This document shows, piece by piece, positions 35,179 to 45,279 of a stretch of 64,000 nucleotides of DNA. Source of the stretch: an uncultured Litoreibacter sp. (GTDB taxonomy: Bacteria; Pseudomonadota; Alphaproteobacteria; Rhodobacterales; Rhodobacteraceae); assembly GCA_947504205.1 (NCBI GenBank), contig CANNGL010000001.1, forward strand, positions 868,001 to 932,000, in the 5' to 3' direction. A program made the translations under genes and the position numbers. Position 1 is the first letter of the stretch. Every line of letters starts with the position of its first letter. A model generated the notes under the pieces. That model was not told where the DNA came from. It was given only the letters and a program-made list of their open reading frames with translations, and made no database searches.

Positions 35179-35985
35179 ATGTCAAACAATTTGATGGCCG
35201 GTAAGCGCGGATTGATCATGGGTGTGGCCAATGACAAATCGATAGCATGGGGCATCGCGAAGGTTTGTTCAGAGCAAGGTGCCGAAATAGCCTTTTCATA
35301 TCAAGGAGATGCACTGCTCAAGCGCGTCGGACCCCTAGCCGAAAGTATAGGGTCCAAACATGTGCTGCCCTGTGACGTTTCGGACCCAGCATCGATAGAT
35401 TCACTCTTCGAGACATTGAAGGCCGATTGGGGCTCGCTTGACTTTGTGGTTCACGCGATTGGATTTTCCGACAAAAACGAGCTGCGCGGGCGATATGTTG
35501 ATACCAGCCCGGACAATTTCCGCATGTCGATGGATATTTCTGTCTACTCGTTCACGGCGGTTGCGCAACGCGCTGAAAAAATGATGCCGGACGGCGGGTC
35601 ACTTTTGACCCTGACCTATTACGGCGCCGAAAAGGTAATGCCGCATTATAACGTCATGGGTGTGGCAAAAGCTGCGCTCGAGGCGTCGGTCAAATACATG
35701 GCCGAAGATCTGGGCAAACAGGCCATTCGTGTGAATGCTATTTCGGCGGGAACGATCAAGACCCTGGCCGCGTCAGGTATCGGTGACTTCCGCTACATTA
35801 TGAAATGGAACGAATACAACTCACCGTTGCGCCGGACCGTCACGCAAGAGGAGGTCGGCAAATCAGCCCTCTACCTTCTGTCTGATCTGGGCTCGGCTGT
35901 TACGGGCGAAGTTCTTCACGTCGATGCGGGCTACCACGTTGTCGGTATGAAAGCGGTCGACGCGCCGGATATCGAAAAATCATGA
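35179..35985 (+). CDS. fabI: Enoyl-[acyl-carrier-protein] reductase (NADH) FabI
   Basis: 268 residues from ATG (35179) with GAGGGAC upstream; a GTG six codons earlier is an alternative. Short-chain dehydrogenase fold with GVANDKSIAWGIA as the nucleotide-binding segment, YYGAEKVMPHYNVMGVAKAALE as the Tyr-x6-Lys catalytic region, and the FabI-specific INAISAGTIKTLAASG-like stretch (VNAISAGTIKTLAASGI). It reduces the enoyl chain in fatty acid elongation. The LysE-type gene starts within its stop. Confidence 0.96.
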   Translation: MSNNLMAGKRGLIMGVANDKSIAWGIAKVCSEQGAEIAFSYQGDALLKRVGPLAESIGSKHVLPCDVSDPASIDSLFETLKADWGSLDFVVHAIGFSDKNELRGRYVDTSPDNFRMSMDISVYSFTAVAQRAEKMMPDGGSLLTLTYYGAEKVMPHYNVMGVAKAALEASVKYMAEDLGKQAIRVNAISAGTIKTLAASGIGDFRYIMKWNEYNSPLRRTVTQEEVGKSALYLLSDLGSAVTGEVLHVDAGYHVVGMKAVDAPDIEKS

Positions 35986-36602
35986 CGCTGACGGCGCTTC
36001 TCACGCTGATGGGCCTGCAGCTGCTGATCGCAGTCAGCCCGGGTCCCGCCGGTGTTTTGACGATCAAGACCGCCGCCTCGGATGGCGGTCGGGCGGGTGT
36101 TGCGCTTTCGGTTGGTCTGGCGCTTGCCATTGTGATCTGGGCGACCGCTGCCTTGGCGGGGCTTTCCCTGCTGTTCGAAGTTGCTCCTTTTCTTCAAACC
36201 TCACTTCGTCTGATTGGCGCAGTCTTCTTAATCTGGATCGGCTATTCGTTGTGGCGGCACGCGCCCGAACCAATGCCCGATGTTTCCGTGGCGGACGCCC
36301 GGAGCCTTGCCTCACTGATCAAACTTGGGCTTTGGACCAATCTCGCCAACCCCAAGGCGTTGGCCTATTTTGCCGCTGTATTCACCGGGATCATGCCGGC
36401 CGACGCCTCACTGGCCTGGGCTGTGCTGATCATCGTTATCATCTTTTGCATCGAGCTTTTGTGGTACTGCACCTTGGCTTTGGTGTTTTCCCGCCCTGCC
36501 CCTCGGAGAGCCTATGCCCGAGCAAAACGCTGGCTGGATCGTGTGTTCGGAGGGCTTGTGATGGCCTTGGGCGCGCGCATTGCTTACCCCGGAGGATCCT
36601 GA
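35982..36602 (+). CDS. LysE/RhtB family amino acid exporter
   Basis: 206 residues with about six membrane helices. The N-terminal [26 protein letters not shown] and the middle [17 protein letters not shown] are family signatures. Such proteins export amino acids or related metabolites; the substrate is not known here. Coupled to fabI by an ATGA overlap, and gpt follows with 1 bp between stop and start. Confidence 0.93.
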   Translation: MTLTALLTLMGLQLLIAVSPGPAGVLTIKTAASDGGRAGVALSVGLALAIVIWATAALAGLSLLFEVAPFLQTSLRLIGAVFLIWIGYSLWRHAPEPMPDVSVADARSLASLIKLGLWTNLANPKALAYFAAVFTGIMPADASLAWAVLIIVIIFCIELLWYCTLALVFSRPAPRRAYARAKRWLDRVFGGLVMALGARIAYPGGS

Positions 36603-36603
36603 C

Positions 36604-37107
36604 ATGACTGACCGCCTGCCCCATGAAAAAGGCTTCCATATCAGTTGGGATCAAATCCATCGGGATGCGCGCGCGCTGGCGTGGCGGCTCGACGGGCACG
36701 GACCAGATGACGGCGGCTGGAAGGCTGTCGTAGCGATCACCCGTGGCGGCATGGCCCCTGCGATGATTGTTGCGCGAGAGCTGGACATCCGCACTGTCGA
36801 TACAATCTCGATCAAGTCCTATGACCACCAGTCACAATCCGAAGCCAAGGTTCTGAAACGGCCAGATGACGAGCTGATGGGCGATGGCACGGGTGTTCTG
36901 ATCATTGATGATCTGGTCGATAGCGGCAAAACCCTTGAAGTCGTTCGCGCGCAATATCCCAACGCCCATTTCGCCACGGTTTACGCCAAACCAAAAGGGC
37001 GCCCTCAGGTAGATACATTTATCACTGAGGTCAGTCAGGATACATGGATCTTTTTTCCGTGGGACATGGCGCTGCAATATGTCGAACCGTATCGCGGCAC
37101 GGATTGA
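36604..37107 (+). CDS. gpt: Xanthine-guanine phosphoribosyltransferase
   Basis: 167 residues. The PRPP-binding motif is [15 protein letters not shown]; the N-terminal [25 protein letters not shown] and C-terminal [19 protein letters not shown] match bacterial Gpt. Purine salvage enzyme. The ATG at 36604 has GGAGGA upstream. Last gene of fabI-lysE-gpt; a 114-bp gap precedes the aminotransferase. Confidence 0.95.
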   Translation: MTDRLPHEKGFHISWDQIHRDARALAWRLDGHGPDDGGWKAVVAITRGGMAPAMIVARELDIRTVDTISIKSYDHQSQSEAKVLKRPDDELMGDGTGVLIIDDLVDSGKTLEVVRAQYPNAHFATVYAKPKGRPQVDTFITEVSQDTWIFFPWDMALQYVEPYRGTD

Positions 37108-37221
37108 CCTGCACCCGTCCAAGTTCCAGCCATTCTTTGCACCCTGACCCAGACCCCTGACCCTATTCCAGCCCGATCAGGCTTGATAGGATCGCAGCAT
37201 ACAACCTGACGAGCGTATCTC

Positions 37222-38406
37222 ATGACCAAACTCCTCAACCCGAACATGGCGGCGACCTTTCCTCCACCGGTGATGGAGGCCCGTCGCTGGATTGAAGGTG
37301 TGACTTTCCCGGCGGACAGGCCTCTGATCAACGTCAGCCAGGCGGCCCCGGTCGACCCGCCCCCGGAAGGTCTGCGTCAAGCCATGGCCGAGGCGGTTCT
37401 GGAAAATGACGCCGCACATCTTTATGGGCCCGTCTTGGGGCTGCCGGAATTGCGCGCGGAGGTCGCCAAACAGTTCAGCGCCGGATATGGCGGCAAGATC
37501 GCGGCGACACAGGTCGCGATCACCTCTGGCTGCAATCAGGCCTTCGCCTCGACGCTGGCGACGCTTGCAGCGGACGGAGATGAAGTCATCCTGCCAACCC
37601 CATGGTATTTCAACCATAAAATGTGGCTGGATATGGGAGGCGTTAAGACCGTCGCCTTACCTACAGGGGATACGTTGATCCCGTCGGCAGACAAAGCGGC
37701 TGATCTGATTACATCAAAGACTCGCGCTATCGTATTGGTTTCCCCAAACAATCCCGGTGGCGTGGAATATCCGGCAGAGACAATCTCGGCCTTCTATGAG
37801 CTGTGCCAGTCCAAGGGTATTGCGCTGATCATCGACGAGACCTATCGCGATTTCGACAGCAGAACTGGTGCGCCACATGATTTGCTGACACGTCCCGGCT
37901 GGGAAGACACGCTGATCCAGCTCTACTCCTTCTCGAAGGCCTACCGTCTGACAGGTCACCGGGTAGGTGCGATGATCGCCAGCGAGGCACGATTGGCGGA
38001 AGCCGAAAAGTTCCTCGACACGGTGGCCATCTGCCCCAATCAGGTCGGCCAGATTGCAGCACTCTGGGGGATGCAGAACCTTGGCAACTGGTTGGGAGAT
38101 CAGCGGGCCGAGATTCTGGATCGGCGCGCTGCAATCGAAAGTGGTTTCAAGGTGCTGGCCAAGCAAGGCTGGCAGCTTTTGGGCTGTGGGGCATATTTCG
38201 CCTATGTCACCCACCCGTTCGACATCCCTTCCGATGCGCTTGCCCAGAAGCTGGTTACCGAGGCCGGTATTCTATGCCTGCCTGGCACGATGTTTGTGCC
38301 AGAAAATGACCCCACCGGGGCACGGCAATTGCGCATCGCATTCGCCAATATCGACAGGGCTGGCATAGGTGTTTTATTTGAGCGTCTCGCCACTGTGAGC
38401 GTCTGA
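37222..38406 (+). CDS. Class I/II pyridoxal-phosphate aminotransferase
   Basis: 394 residues. The PLP lysine is K239 in YSFSKAYRLTGHRVG; other family blocks are AITSGCNQAFASTLATL, SPNNPGGVEYPAETI and IDETYRDF. The fold type I core is complete, and the C-terminal Arg for substrate carboxylate is in GARQLRIAFAN. Substrate not evident; members include aspartate and aromatic aminotransferases. Confidence 0.93.
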   Translation: MTKLLNPNMAATFPPPVMEARRWIEGVTFPADRPLINVSQAAPVDPPPEGLRQAMAEAVLENDAAHLYGPVLGLPELRAEVAKQFSAGYGGKIAATQVAITSGCNQAFASTLATLAADGDEVILPTPWYFNHKMWLDMGGVKTVALPTGDTLIPSADKAADLITSKTRAIVLVSPNNPGGVEYPAETISAFYELCQSKGIALIIDETYRDFDSRTGAPHDLLTRPGWEDTLIQLYSFSKAYRLTGHRVGAMIASEARLAEAEKFLDTVAICPNQVGQIAALWGMQNLGNWLGDQRAEILDRRAAIESGFKVLAKQGWQLLGCGAYFAYVTHPFDIPSDALAQKLVTEAGILCLPGTMFVPENDPTGARQLRIAFANIDRAGIGVLFERLATVSV

Positions 38407-38469
38407 GCCTTGCCCCCCGTCCGGGAACGGTTTACGACCCTTTGACGCGATCTTTCAGGGAAGAAAAAC

Positions 38470-40344
38470 ATGGCCTCTGCTGTAGGTAAAAAAACCTCAA
38501 AAGTCTTTGTGTGGATCATCCTGATCCTCTTGATCGCAGGCCTTGCCGGATTTGGTGTCGGCGGGCTGGGCGGCACAATCAGATCAATCGGCAATGTTGG
38601 AGACACAGAAATTTCCGTGGTCGATTATCAACGCGCGCTGCAAGCGCAGTTGAATGCCGAACAGCAACGTCAGCGCCGCCCGATTTCGTTCTCTGAAGCC
38701 ACGCAGAGCGGTCTCGATTTGCAAGTTCGCACCAATCTCGCGGCGACCGCTGCCCTGACCGAAGAAGTCCGCACCATCGGCCTGTCCGTAAGCGACGCCG
38801 AGGTGGCACGTGAGCTGCAATCAGTTCCAGCCTTCCAAGGTCCGTCCGGCGGGTTCGACCGCGAGGCCTATGAATTTGCACTGTCTCAGAATGGGCTCAG
38901 GGCCAAGGAATTTGAGGTTGAGTTGCGCCGCGCCTCTGCACGCCGCCTTTTACAACAGGCAATTACCGGTGGCATCACCTCGAACCCAACCCACAGCGCC
39001 ACGCTGCTGAACTTTCTGGCGGAGCGGCGCAGCTTTCGCTGGACCAATCTGGACGAAAGCCTGTTGGTGACACCAAATGCTGCACCAAGCGATGCCGATA
39101 TCAATAGGTTTTTCTCGGAAAACGAAGAGCAGTTCATGCGCCCCGAGACGCGCAACATTACCTACGCATGGCTGACGCCGGAGATGTTGCTGGAGCAGAT
39201 CGAGGTTGAGGAGGCTGACTTGCAAGCGCTTTATGACGAGCGGGCAGGTGAATACAGCCAACCCGAGCGTCGCTTGCTTGACCGGCTGAGCTTTCCTGAC
39301 GAAGCCGCCGCAACAGCCGCCAAAGCAGCCATCGAAGCGAATGAGCGGTCGTTTGAAAGCTACGTTCAAGAACGGGGTCTGACACTTGATGATGTCGATA
39401 TCGGCGACGCCTCTCGCGACGCGCTCGACAAGAACGTTGCTGATGCCGTGTTCGCGATGACAGAGCCCGGCATTGTCGGACCAATCCCGACCTCTCTCGG
39501 GCCCGCACTCTTCCGGATCAACGCCGTTCTGGAAGCCAGCGAAACGCCGTTTGAAGATGTTCGGGACGAATTGCTTGCCGAAACGACTGCCGATCGTGCG
39601 CAACGCGACATTCTGGACCGGATAACCGAGATCGACGATCTTTTGGCAGGCGGCGTCACACTGGAAGAGATCGTGGAAGAGACACCGATGGAACTTGGCC
39701 AGATCGGTTTCCACGCCGAACAAAACGAAGGGATCGCCGCATATCCTGTGTTCCGTCGCGAGGCCGAAGCGGCCAGCGTTGACGACTTCCCACAGGTTTT
39801 TGAGCTAAGCGATGGCGGCATTTTTGCAATGCGGCTCGATGAGATCGTGCCGCCCACCCTGCCCCCGCTGGCAGAAATTCGAAATCAGGTGATCGACGCC
39901 TGGGACGCGGCCGAGACAACACGACGTTTGAGCGAACTGGCCGAGACCCTTCAAGCTCAGATGACAAACGGCACGCCGATGGAAGCCTTGGGTCTGAGCC
40001 CTCGGACGGAGACGGATTTGAGCCGTTCTCAATTCATCGAAGATGCACCGTTCGGCCTGCTTTCAGAGGTGTTCGGAATGGAGGCAAACGAGGTTCGTGT
40101 TGTGCAATCACCGAATGCAGTCGCTCTGGTCGAGATGACCAACATCTCTCCGCCTGATATGGACTCTGAGCAAAACCAACAGCTTCTGAGCCGTCTTGAT
40201 GACCAAGCGAGCGCAACCTTTGCCGCCGATGTGTTCGAATTGTTCGGTGTGTCCACGCAAAACCGGCACGGGTTGCAACTTGATCAGACAGCGATCAACG
40301 CTGTGCATCAAGGCTTTGCGGTTGGCGGACACGGCGGAAACTAG
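38470..40344 (+). CDS. ppiD: Peptidyl-prolyl cis-trans isomerase, PpiD/SurA type
   Basis: 624 residues. One N-terminal membrane helix (about 12-34, VFVWIILILLIAGLAGFGVGG), then a SurA-like N-terminal chaperone region (VVDYQRALQAQLNAEQQRQ) and a parvulin-like domain in the middle (about 250-370) with little of the classic active-site motif left. PpiD is an inner-membrane periplasmic chaperone for outer membrane proteins. It is 5 bp upstream of trpE and the two are likely co-transcribed. Confidence 0.88.
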   Translation: MASAVGKKTSKVFVWIILILLIAGLAGFGVGGLGGTIRSIGNVGDTEISVVDYQRALQAQLNAEQQRQRRPISFSEATQSGLDLQVRTNLAATAALTEEVRTIGLSVSDAEVARELQSVPAFQGPSGGFDREAYEFALSQNGLRAKEFEVELRRASARRLLQQAITGGITSNPTHSATLLNFLAERRSFRWTNLDESLLVTPNAAPSDADINRFFSENEEQFMRPETRNITYAWLTPEMLLEQIEVEEADLQALYDERAGEYSQPERRLLDRLSFPDEAAATAAKAAIEANERSFESYVQERGLTLDDVDIGDASRDALDKNVADAVFAMTEPGIVGPIPTSLGPALFRINAVLEASETPFEDVRDELLAETTADRAQRDILDRITEIDDLLAGGVTLEEIVEETPMELGQIGFHAEQNEGIAAYPVFRREAEAASVDDFPQVFELSDGGIFAMRLDEIVPPTLPPLAEIRNQVIDAWDAAETTRRLSELAETLQAQMTNGTPMEALGLSPRTETDLSRSQFIEDAPFGLLSEVFGMEANEVRVVQSPNAVALVEMTNISPPDMDSEQNQQLLSRLDDQASATFAADVFELFGVSTQNRHGLQLDQTAINAVHQGFAVGGHGGN

Positions 40345-40349
40345 GCGCT

Positions 40350-41858
40350 ATGTCACTCTCACCCTCCTTTGACGCTTTCGCCTCGGCCTATGATGCCGGG
40401 GAAAACCAGTTGGTCTACACCCGGCTGGCGGCAGATCTGGATACGCCGGTCTCACTGATGCTGAAGCTGACGGGTGCGCAAACAGACAGTTTCGTGCTCG
40501 AATCCGTGACGGGCGGAGAGGTGCGCGGACGTTACTCCATCATCGGCATGAAGCCCGACCTGATCTGGCGCTGCAATGGAGACAGGTCCGAAATCAACCG
40601 GGCCGCACGGTATGACCGTGATGCGTTCGAGGCTTGCGAGAGCGATCCGCTGACGGCACTGCGAGAGGTGCTTGCAGAGAGCAAGATCAACATGCCCGCA
40701 GACCTTCCCGCCGCCTCGGCTGGATTGTTTGGATATCTGGGTTACGACATGATCCGGCTGGTCGAGCATTTGCCAAACATCAATGCCGATGTTCTGGGCG
40801 TGCCTGATGCTGTGATGACGCGGCCCTCCGTGGTTGTGGTGCTGGATGGCGTAAAAGGCGAAGTGATCGTCGTCAGCCCCGCTTGGGTCGGATCGGGTCT
40901 TTCCTCGAAAGCGGCCTTCGCTCAGGCCGCTGAACGGGTGATGGATGCCGTACGCGATCTGGAGCGCGCGCCGCCGGTGGATCGGCGCGATCTGGGTGAC
41001 ATCGTCGACGCGCCCGAGCCGGTTTCAAATTTCACCAAGGAGGCCTATTTCGAAGCTGTCGAGAAGGCCAAGGAATATATTCGCGCAGGCGATATCTTTC
41101 AGGTTGTCCCATCACAGCGCTGGACACAGGATTTCCCACTGCCGCCCTTCTCGCTTTATCGGGCGTTGCGACGGACCAATCCCTCCCCCTTCATGTTCTA
41201 CTTCAACATGGGGGGCTTCCAGATCATCGGCGCCAGCCCTGAAATTCTGGTGCGGGTATTCGGCAACGAAGTGACGATCCGCCCAATCGCGGGAACACGT
41301 CCACGAGGAGCCACGCCGGCCGAGGATATCGCGCTGGAAGAAGACCTGCTCGCCGATCCAAAGGAATGCGCGGAACATCTGATGCTGCTTGATCTCGGGC
41401 GCAACGACGTGGGGCGTGTGGCCAAGATCGGGACTGTCGAGCCGACAGATAAGTTCATCATCGAACGCTACAGTCACGTAATGCATATCGTCTCCAACGT
41501 AATTGGTGATCTGAGCGAGGAACACGACGCGTTGTCCGCATTGCTGGCGGGCCTGCCCGCCGGGACGGTTTCCGGTGCGCCGAAAGTCCGCGCGATGGAA
41601 ATCATTGACGAGCTGGAGCCCGAAAAGCGCGGCGTTTATGGCGGCGGCTGCGGGTATTTCTCTGCGGGTGGCGACATGGATATGTGTATCGCGTTGCGCA
41701 CCGCTGTGGTGAAGGACGAGAAGCTCTATATTCAGGCGGGCGGCGGCATCGTCTATGACAGCGATCCAGAGGCCGAGTATCAGGAAACGGTGAACAAGGC
41801 CAAGGCCATCCGCGCTGCGGCCAAAGAAGCCGGGATTTTCCTCAAGTCAGGCAACTGA
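40350..41858 (+). CDS. trpE: Anthranilate synthase component I
   Basis: 502 residues. Converts chorismate to anthranilate in tryptophan synthesis. The feedback site is in the N-terminal FVLESVTGGEVRGRYSIIG. The catalytic half has RPIAGTRPRGATPAEDIALEEDLLADPKE, LLDLGRNDVGRVAKIG and AGLPAGTVSGAPKVRAMEIIDELE. The start is 5 bp after the ppiD stop; no trp leader or attenuator is seen. trpG, trpD and trpC are not present in the window. Confidence 0.97.
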   Translation: MSLSPSFDAFASAYDAGENQLVYTRLAADLDTPVSLMLKLTGAQTDSFVLESVTGGEVRGRYSIIGMKPDLIWRCNGDRSEINRAARYDRDAFEACESDPLTALREVLAESKINMPADLPAASAGLFGYLGYDMIRLVEHLPNINADVLGVPDAVMTRPSVVVVLDGVKGEVIVVSPAWVGSGLSSKAAFAQAAERVMDAVRDLERAPPVDRRDLGDIVDAPEPVSNFTKEAYFEAVEKAKEYIRAGDIFQVVPSQRWTQDFPLPPFSLYRALRRTNPSPFMFYFNMGGFQIIGASPEILVRVFGNEVTIRPIAGTRPRGATPAEDIALEEDLLADPKECAEHLMLLDLGRNDVGRVAKIGTVEPTDKFIIERYSHVMHIVSNVIGDLSEEHDALSALLAGLPAGTVSGAPKVRAMEIIDELEPEKRGVYGGGCGYFSAGGDMDMCIALRTAVVKDEKLYIQAGGGIVYDSDPEAEYQETVNKAKAIRAAAKEAGIFLKSGN

Positions 41859-41956
41859 CCGCCGCGCCCCGAAATTGTGATCGTGCGGATGTTTTCGTTT
41901 TGGAAAATTCGAGGTAGGCCTGATCTTCATAAGAAAACTATCGATCAGGGTCGGTC

Positions 41957-42547
41957 ATGAACATTGTGTATAGGTTGTTTTCGGTCGTTCTGATCGGGGT
42001 CCTTCTGCAAGCCTGCACCGTGCAGGACGCAAGTGTCGGGAAAGCGCCTGCACAAAGCGATGTTCTGGCCCTGGCCGCCGAGATATCCGCGCTCGACCCC
42101 TCAATCGATCCCGCAGAAGCGCAACGCGCCGCACAGGTGACCTATGATCATACCCGCGCACTGGCCGTAGCCTATGAGATAACCGACCCACCCTTGATCC
42201 ACAACGCCAAGGTTAATCGCGGTACCAAACCACGCGGCCTGTGTTGGCACTGGGCCGAAGATATCGAGACACGTCTGAAGGCTGAGAATTTTCAGACTCT
42301 GTCTTTGCACCGGGCGATTGCCAATCACGACAAGCCTTTCCTGATTGAACACTCCACAACGATCATCAGTGCGCGTGGCAAGACAATGTTTGACGGGGTC
42401 GTGGTGGACCCGTGGCGCAAGGGCGGCGTATTGTTCTGGGCCAAGACCACAGAAGACACGCGCTACGACTGGACACCTCGCCAAGAGGTTTTCGACTGGA
42501 AACGCGCCCGCGGTACGCTGGTGACACGGGTGGTCAGCGCGCAATAG
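41957..42547 (+). CDS. Lipoprotein with a transglutaminase-like Cys-His-Asp pattern
   Basis: 196 residues. Signal peptide with lipobox (LLQAC, Cys about residue 20). Later segments [20 protein letters not shown] and [10 protein letters not shown] arrange a Cys, a His and an Asp in the order of the transglutaminase/cysteine peptidase triad. This is my inference from motif order; I do not recognise a named family. Outer- or inner-membrane anchored. Monocistronic between trpE and icd. Confidence 0.75.
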   Translation: MNIVYRLFSVVLIGVLLQACTVQDASVGKAPAQSDVLALAAEISALDPSIDPAEAQRAAQVTYDHTRALAVAYEITDPPLIHNAKVNRGTKPRGLCWHWAEDIETRLKAENFQTLSLHRAIANHDKPFLIEHSTTIISARGKTMFDGVVVDPWRKGGVLFWAKTTEDTRYDWTPRQEVFDWKRARGTLVTRVVSAQ

Positions 42548-42641
42548 GCCAAACGGCATACAATCGTATACGGTCTTTCCCCTGCCCGGAGGTTGCGTTA
42601 TCACCCGGGCAAACGAATCCACCCATCCTCATGGAGGCCTC

Positions 42642-43850
42642 ATGTCCAAGATCAAAGTAGAAAACCCAATTGTCGAACTCGACGGCGATGAGATGACCCG
42701 CATCATCTGGGACTTCATCAAGAAAAAGCTGATCCTGCCTTATCTCGATGTGGACCTGCTCTACTATGACTTGGGCATGGAATCGCGCGATGAGACCAAC
42801 GACCAGATCACCATCGACGCGGCAGAGAAAATCAAGGAAATCGGCGTTGGCGTAAAATGCGCAACCATCACGCCAGACGAAGCCCGCGTGGAAGAGTTTG
42901 GTCTGAAAAAGATGTGGCGCTCACCCAACGGAACGATCCGCAACATCCTCGGCGGTGTGGTGTTCCGCGCACCGATTATCTGCAAGAACGTGCCGCGCCT
43001 TGTGCCGGGTTGGACTCAGCCCATCGTCATCGGCCGTCACGCTTATGGCGACCAATACCGCGCCACGGATATGAAGTTCCCAGGGCCCGGCAAACTCAGC
43101 ATGAAATTCGTCGGCGAAGATGGCACCGTGATGGAAGAAGAGGTATTCGATGCTCCCTCTTCCGGCGTCTATATGGGCATGTATAACCTCGACAAATCGA
43201 TCGAGGATTTCGCACGGGCCTCTTTGAACTACGGCCTTAGTCTTGGCTGGCCGGTATATCTGTCGACCAAGAACACGATCCTCAAGCAATATGACGGTCA
43301 GTTCATGCTGATCTTCCAACGCATCTTCGACGAGGAGTTCAAGGACAAGTTCGAGGCCGCAGGCATCACCTATGAGCACCGTCTGATCGATGACATGGTG
43401 GCCGCTGCAATGAAATGGTCCGGCGGCTTTGTCTGGGCTTGTAAGAACTACGATGGTGACGTGCAGTCTGACACGGTTGCGCAGGGCTTCGGCTCGCTTG
43501 GCCTCATGACGTCTCAGCTGATGACACCGGACGGAAAAATCGTTGAGGCCGAAGCGGCCCACGGCACAGTCACACGTCACTACCGTCAGCATCAGAAAGG
43601 CGAAGCGACGTCAACGAACTCCATCGCCTCGATCTATGCATGGACCGGGGGCCTGAAGCACCGCGCGAAACTGGACGGCAACGAGCAACTCAAGAACTTC
43701 GCGGAAACGCTGGAGAAGGTTATCGTGGATACAGTCGAAAGTGGCCACATGACCAAGGACCTCGCGCTTCTGGTTGGGCCTGATCAAAAGTGGCTAACCA
43801 CCGAAGGGTTCCTTGAGAAGATCGACGAAAACCTGAACAAAGCGATGTAA
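42642..43850 (+). CDS. icd: NADP-dependent isocitrate dehydrogenase
   Basis: 402 residues, the alphaproteobacterial (eukaryote-like) type. Motifs: [30 protein letters not shown]-like stretch ([14 protein letters not shown]), [13 protein letters not shown] and the C-terminal [14 protein letters not shown]. It performs the oxidative decarboxylation of isocitrate in the citric acid cycle. A strong Rho-independent terminator follows at 43862. Confidence 0.97.
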   Translation: MSKIKVENPIVELDGDEMTRIIWDFIKKKLILPYLDVDLLYYDLGMESRDETNDQITIDAAEKIKEIGVGVKCATITPDEARVEEFGLKKMWRSPNGTIRNILGGVVFRAPIICKNVPRLVPGWTQPIVIGRHAYGDQYRATDMKFPGPGKLSMKFVGEDGTVMEEEVFDAPSSGVYMGMYNLDKSIEDFARASLNYGLSLGWPVYLSTKNTILKQYDGQFMLIFQRIFDEEFKDKFEAAGITYEHRLIDDMVAAAMKWSGGFVWACKNYDGDVQSDTVAQGFGSLGLMTSQLMTPDGKIVEAEAAHGTVTRHYRQHQKGEATSTNSIASIYAWTGGLKHRAKLDGNEQLKNFAETLEKVIVDTVESGHMTKDLALLVGPDQKWLTTEGFLEKIDENLNKAM

Positions 43851-43861
43851 GCAAAATCAAT

Positions 43862-43892
43862 AAAGGCCCCTTTTCGAGGGGCCTTTATTTTT
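43862..43892 (+). terminator. Rho-independent terminator after icd
   Basis: Perfect stem AAAGGCCCC / GGGGCCTTT with a 7-nt loop, followed by ATTTTT. It is 11 bp after the icd stop, so icd transcripts should end here. Confidence 0.93.
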
Positions 43893-43999
43893 GAGACGAT
43901 CTTCTTAGCACTTTGGGACCAAGCTGTTGACATGAGACTAGCACCTGCCCTACCCGTTAGCCCATGAAACAAATGTGCGTATCAGTTGAAATGTATTAC

Positions 44000-44030
44000 C
44001 CGCAGCTCACATAGCTGCGGTTGTTTTGTT
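44000..44030 (+). terminator. Second terminator-type hairpin between icd and the tyrA-like gene
   Basis: Perfect 8-bp stem CCGCAGCT / AGCTGCGG with a 5-nt loop, followed by TTGTTTTGTT. Because icd already ends at 43892, this hairpin needs a transcript started in between, a small RNA or the leader of the tyrA-like gene. GCTGTTGACA (about 43925-43935) is a candidate -35 region, though its -10 is weak. A second hairpin CCGCTG / CAGCGG follows at 44040-44057. Confidence 0.65.
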
Positions 44031-44109
44031 GTGAAAAATCCGCTGCCCTGACAGCGGTCCCAATCAAAGAATGACCTCATGCCGGGCGGCACATCAGGAG
44101 GTCGTCGAG

Positions 44110-44874
44110 ATGACTAGCAAAATCGTGGAAGCACCCGCTAAGACGCTCGGGATCATCGGGTTTGGTGCGTTTGGCCAGTTGGTCGCGTCTCACTTGGCCG
44201 GCCACTTCACTATTTTCGCGTATGATCCTTCGCCGCAACATTACGATGTGGCGGCCAAGGCGGGTGTAGCGCGCAGCTCACTCCATGACGCCGCTCGTTG
44301 CGATGTCGTCGTAATCGCCGCCCCCGTCTCCAGGTTTGAAGAGGTTCTGACATCTGCCGGCACGGTTTGTCGCCCGGGCGCGCTGATTGTTGATGTGGGC
44401 TCTGTCAAAGTGCAACCTGCTGAACTCATGCACCGCCTTTTGCCGGATCATGTTGAGATCGTCGCTACGCACCCTTTGTTCGGCCCTCAAAGCGCACGCG
44501 ATGGTATTTGCAACCTGAAGATCGCGGTTTGTTCTATACGCGGGCAGCGCCACCTGCGGCTTGCAGCGTTCCTGCGAAAGTGCCTTGGGCTAGAAGTGAT
44601 CTTCACAACGCCCCACGACCACGACAAAGAGGCGGCTATGGTGCAAGGCCTGACCCATCTGATTGCCAAGGTACTGGCCAGCATGGGCCCTCTGCCGAGT
44701 CGTATGACGACGCGCAGCTTTGATCTGCTCGTCGAGTCCATTTCCATGGTTCAAAACGATGCGCCTGAGGTGTTTGAGGCCATTGAGAACGCAAACCCTT
44801 ATGCGGCCGATGTGCGCCGTCAGTTCTTTGAGTTGGCAAATGAGCTGAGTGGCCGGTTGGGCACCGACCCATGA
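44110..44874 (+). CDS. Prephenate/arogenate dehydrogenase family protein
   Basis: 254 residues from ATG (44110) with AGGAGG about 9 nt upstream; a frame from 44071 adds 13 unsupported residues. Rossmann GFGAFGQLVASHLAGH near the N-terminus, VIAAPVSRFEEVL, and VDVGSVKVQPAELMHRLLP, then THPLFGPQSARDG with the catalytic His. Members oxidise prephenate or arogenate in tyrosine synthesis. The gene stands alone, not with chorismate mutase; the role in tyrosine synthesis is inferred from family. Confidence 0.85.
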   Translation: MTSKIVEAPAKTLGIIGFGAFGQLVASHLAGHFTIFAYDPSPQHYDVAAKAGVARSSLHDAARCDVVVIAAPVSRFEEVLTSAGTVCRPGALIVDVGSVKVQPAELMHRLLPDHVEIVATHPLFGPQSARDGICNLKIAVCSIRGQRHLRLAAFLRKCLGLEVIFTTPHDHDKEAAMVQGLTHLIAKVLASMGPLPSRMTTRSFDLLVESISMVQNDAPEVFEAIENANPYAADVRRQFFELANELSGRLGTDP

Positions 44875-44943
44875 AAGAATATCTCTTTCCTTTTGCATCA
44901 ACCCCGCTGAGACTGCCCTGAAAATCAGCACGGAAAGACGCCC

Positions 44944-45279
44944 ATGCCTACCCATTACTTCTATCTGTTCTTCGCCGTAATTGCCGAGACTATCGGCACC
45001 TCCGCACTGAATGCCAGTCAGCAATTCACCAAATTCTGGCCTTCGGTCTTCGTGGTTATCGCCTATGCCATCTCGTTTTACCTTTTGGCGCTCACGCTGA
45101 AATACATGCCTGTTGGCATCATGTATGCGCTTTGGTCTGGCTTCGGTATTATCTGCATCGCGCTGATCGGTTGGCTCTATTTCGGCCAAAAACTTGATCT
45201 TGCCGCGGTGGCCGGTCTGGGGCTGATCATAGCGGGCATCGTTCTCATTCAGGTCTTCTCGAAAACGGCAGTACATTGA
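44944..45279 (+). CDS. Small multidrug resistance (SMR) family transporter
   Basis: 111 residues, four helices. The essential membrane Glu is in AVIAETIGTSALN (residue about 15). Family pattern continues with FWPSVFVVIAYAISFYLLALTLKYMPVGIMYALWSGFG. Exports cationic drugs or guanidinium-like compounds by proton exchange. The stop overlaps the TTG start of the next gene. Confidence 0.93.
   Translation: MPTHYFYLFFAVIAETIGTSALNASQQFTKFWPSVFVVIAYAISFYLLALTLKYMPVGIMYALWSGFGIICIALIGWLYFGQKLDLAAVAGLGLIIAGIVLIQVFSKTAVH

Noticed and set aside
40345-40349. Search for a trp leader or attenuator before trpE
   Set aside because: Only 5 bp separate ppiD and trpE; no leader peptide with Trp codons and no terminator stem fit.
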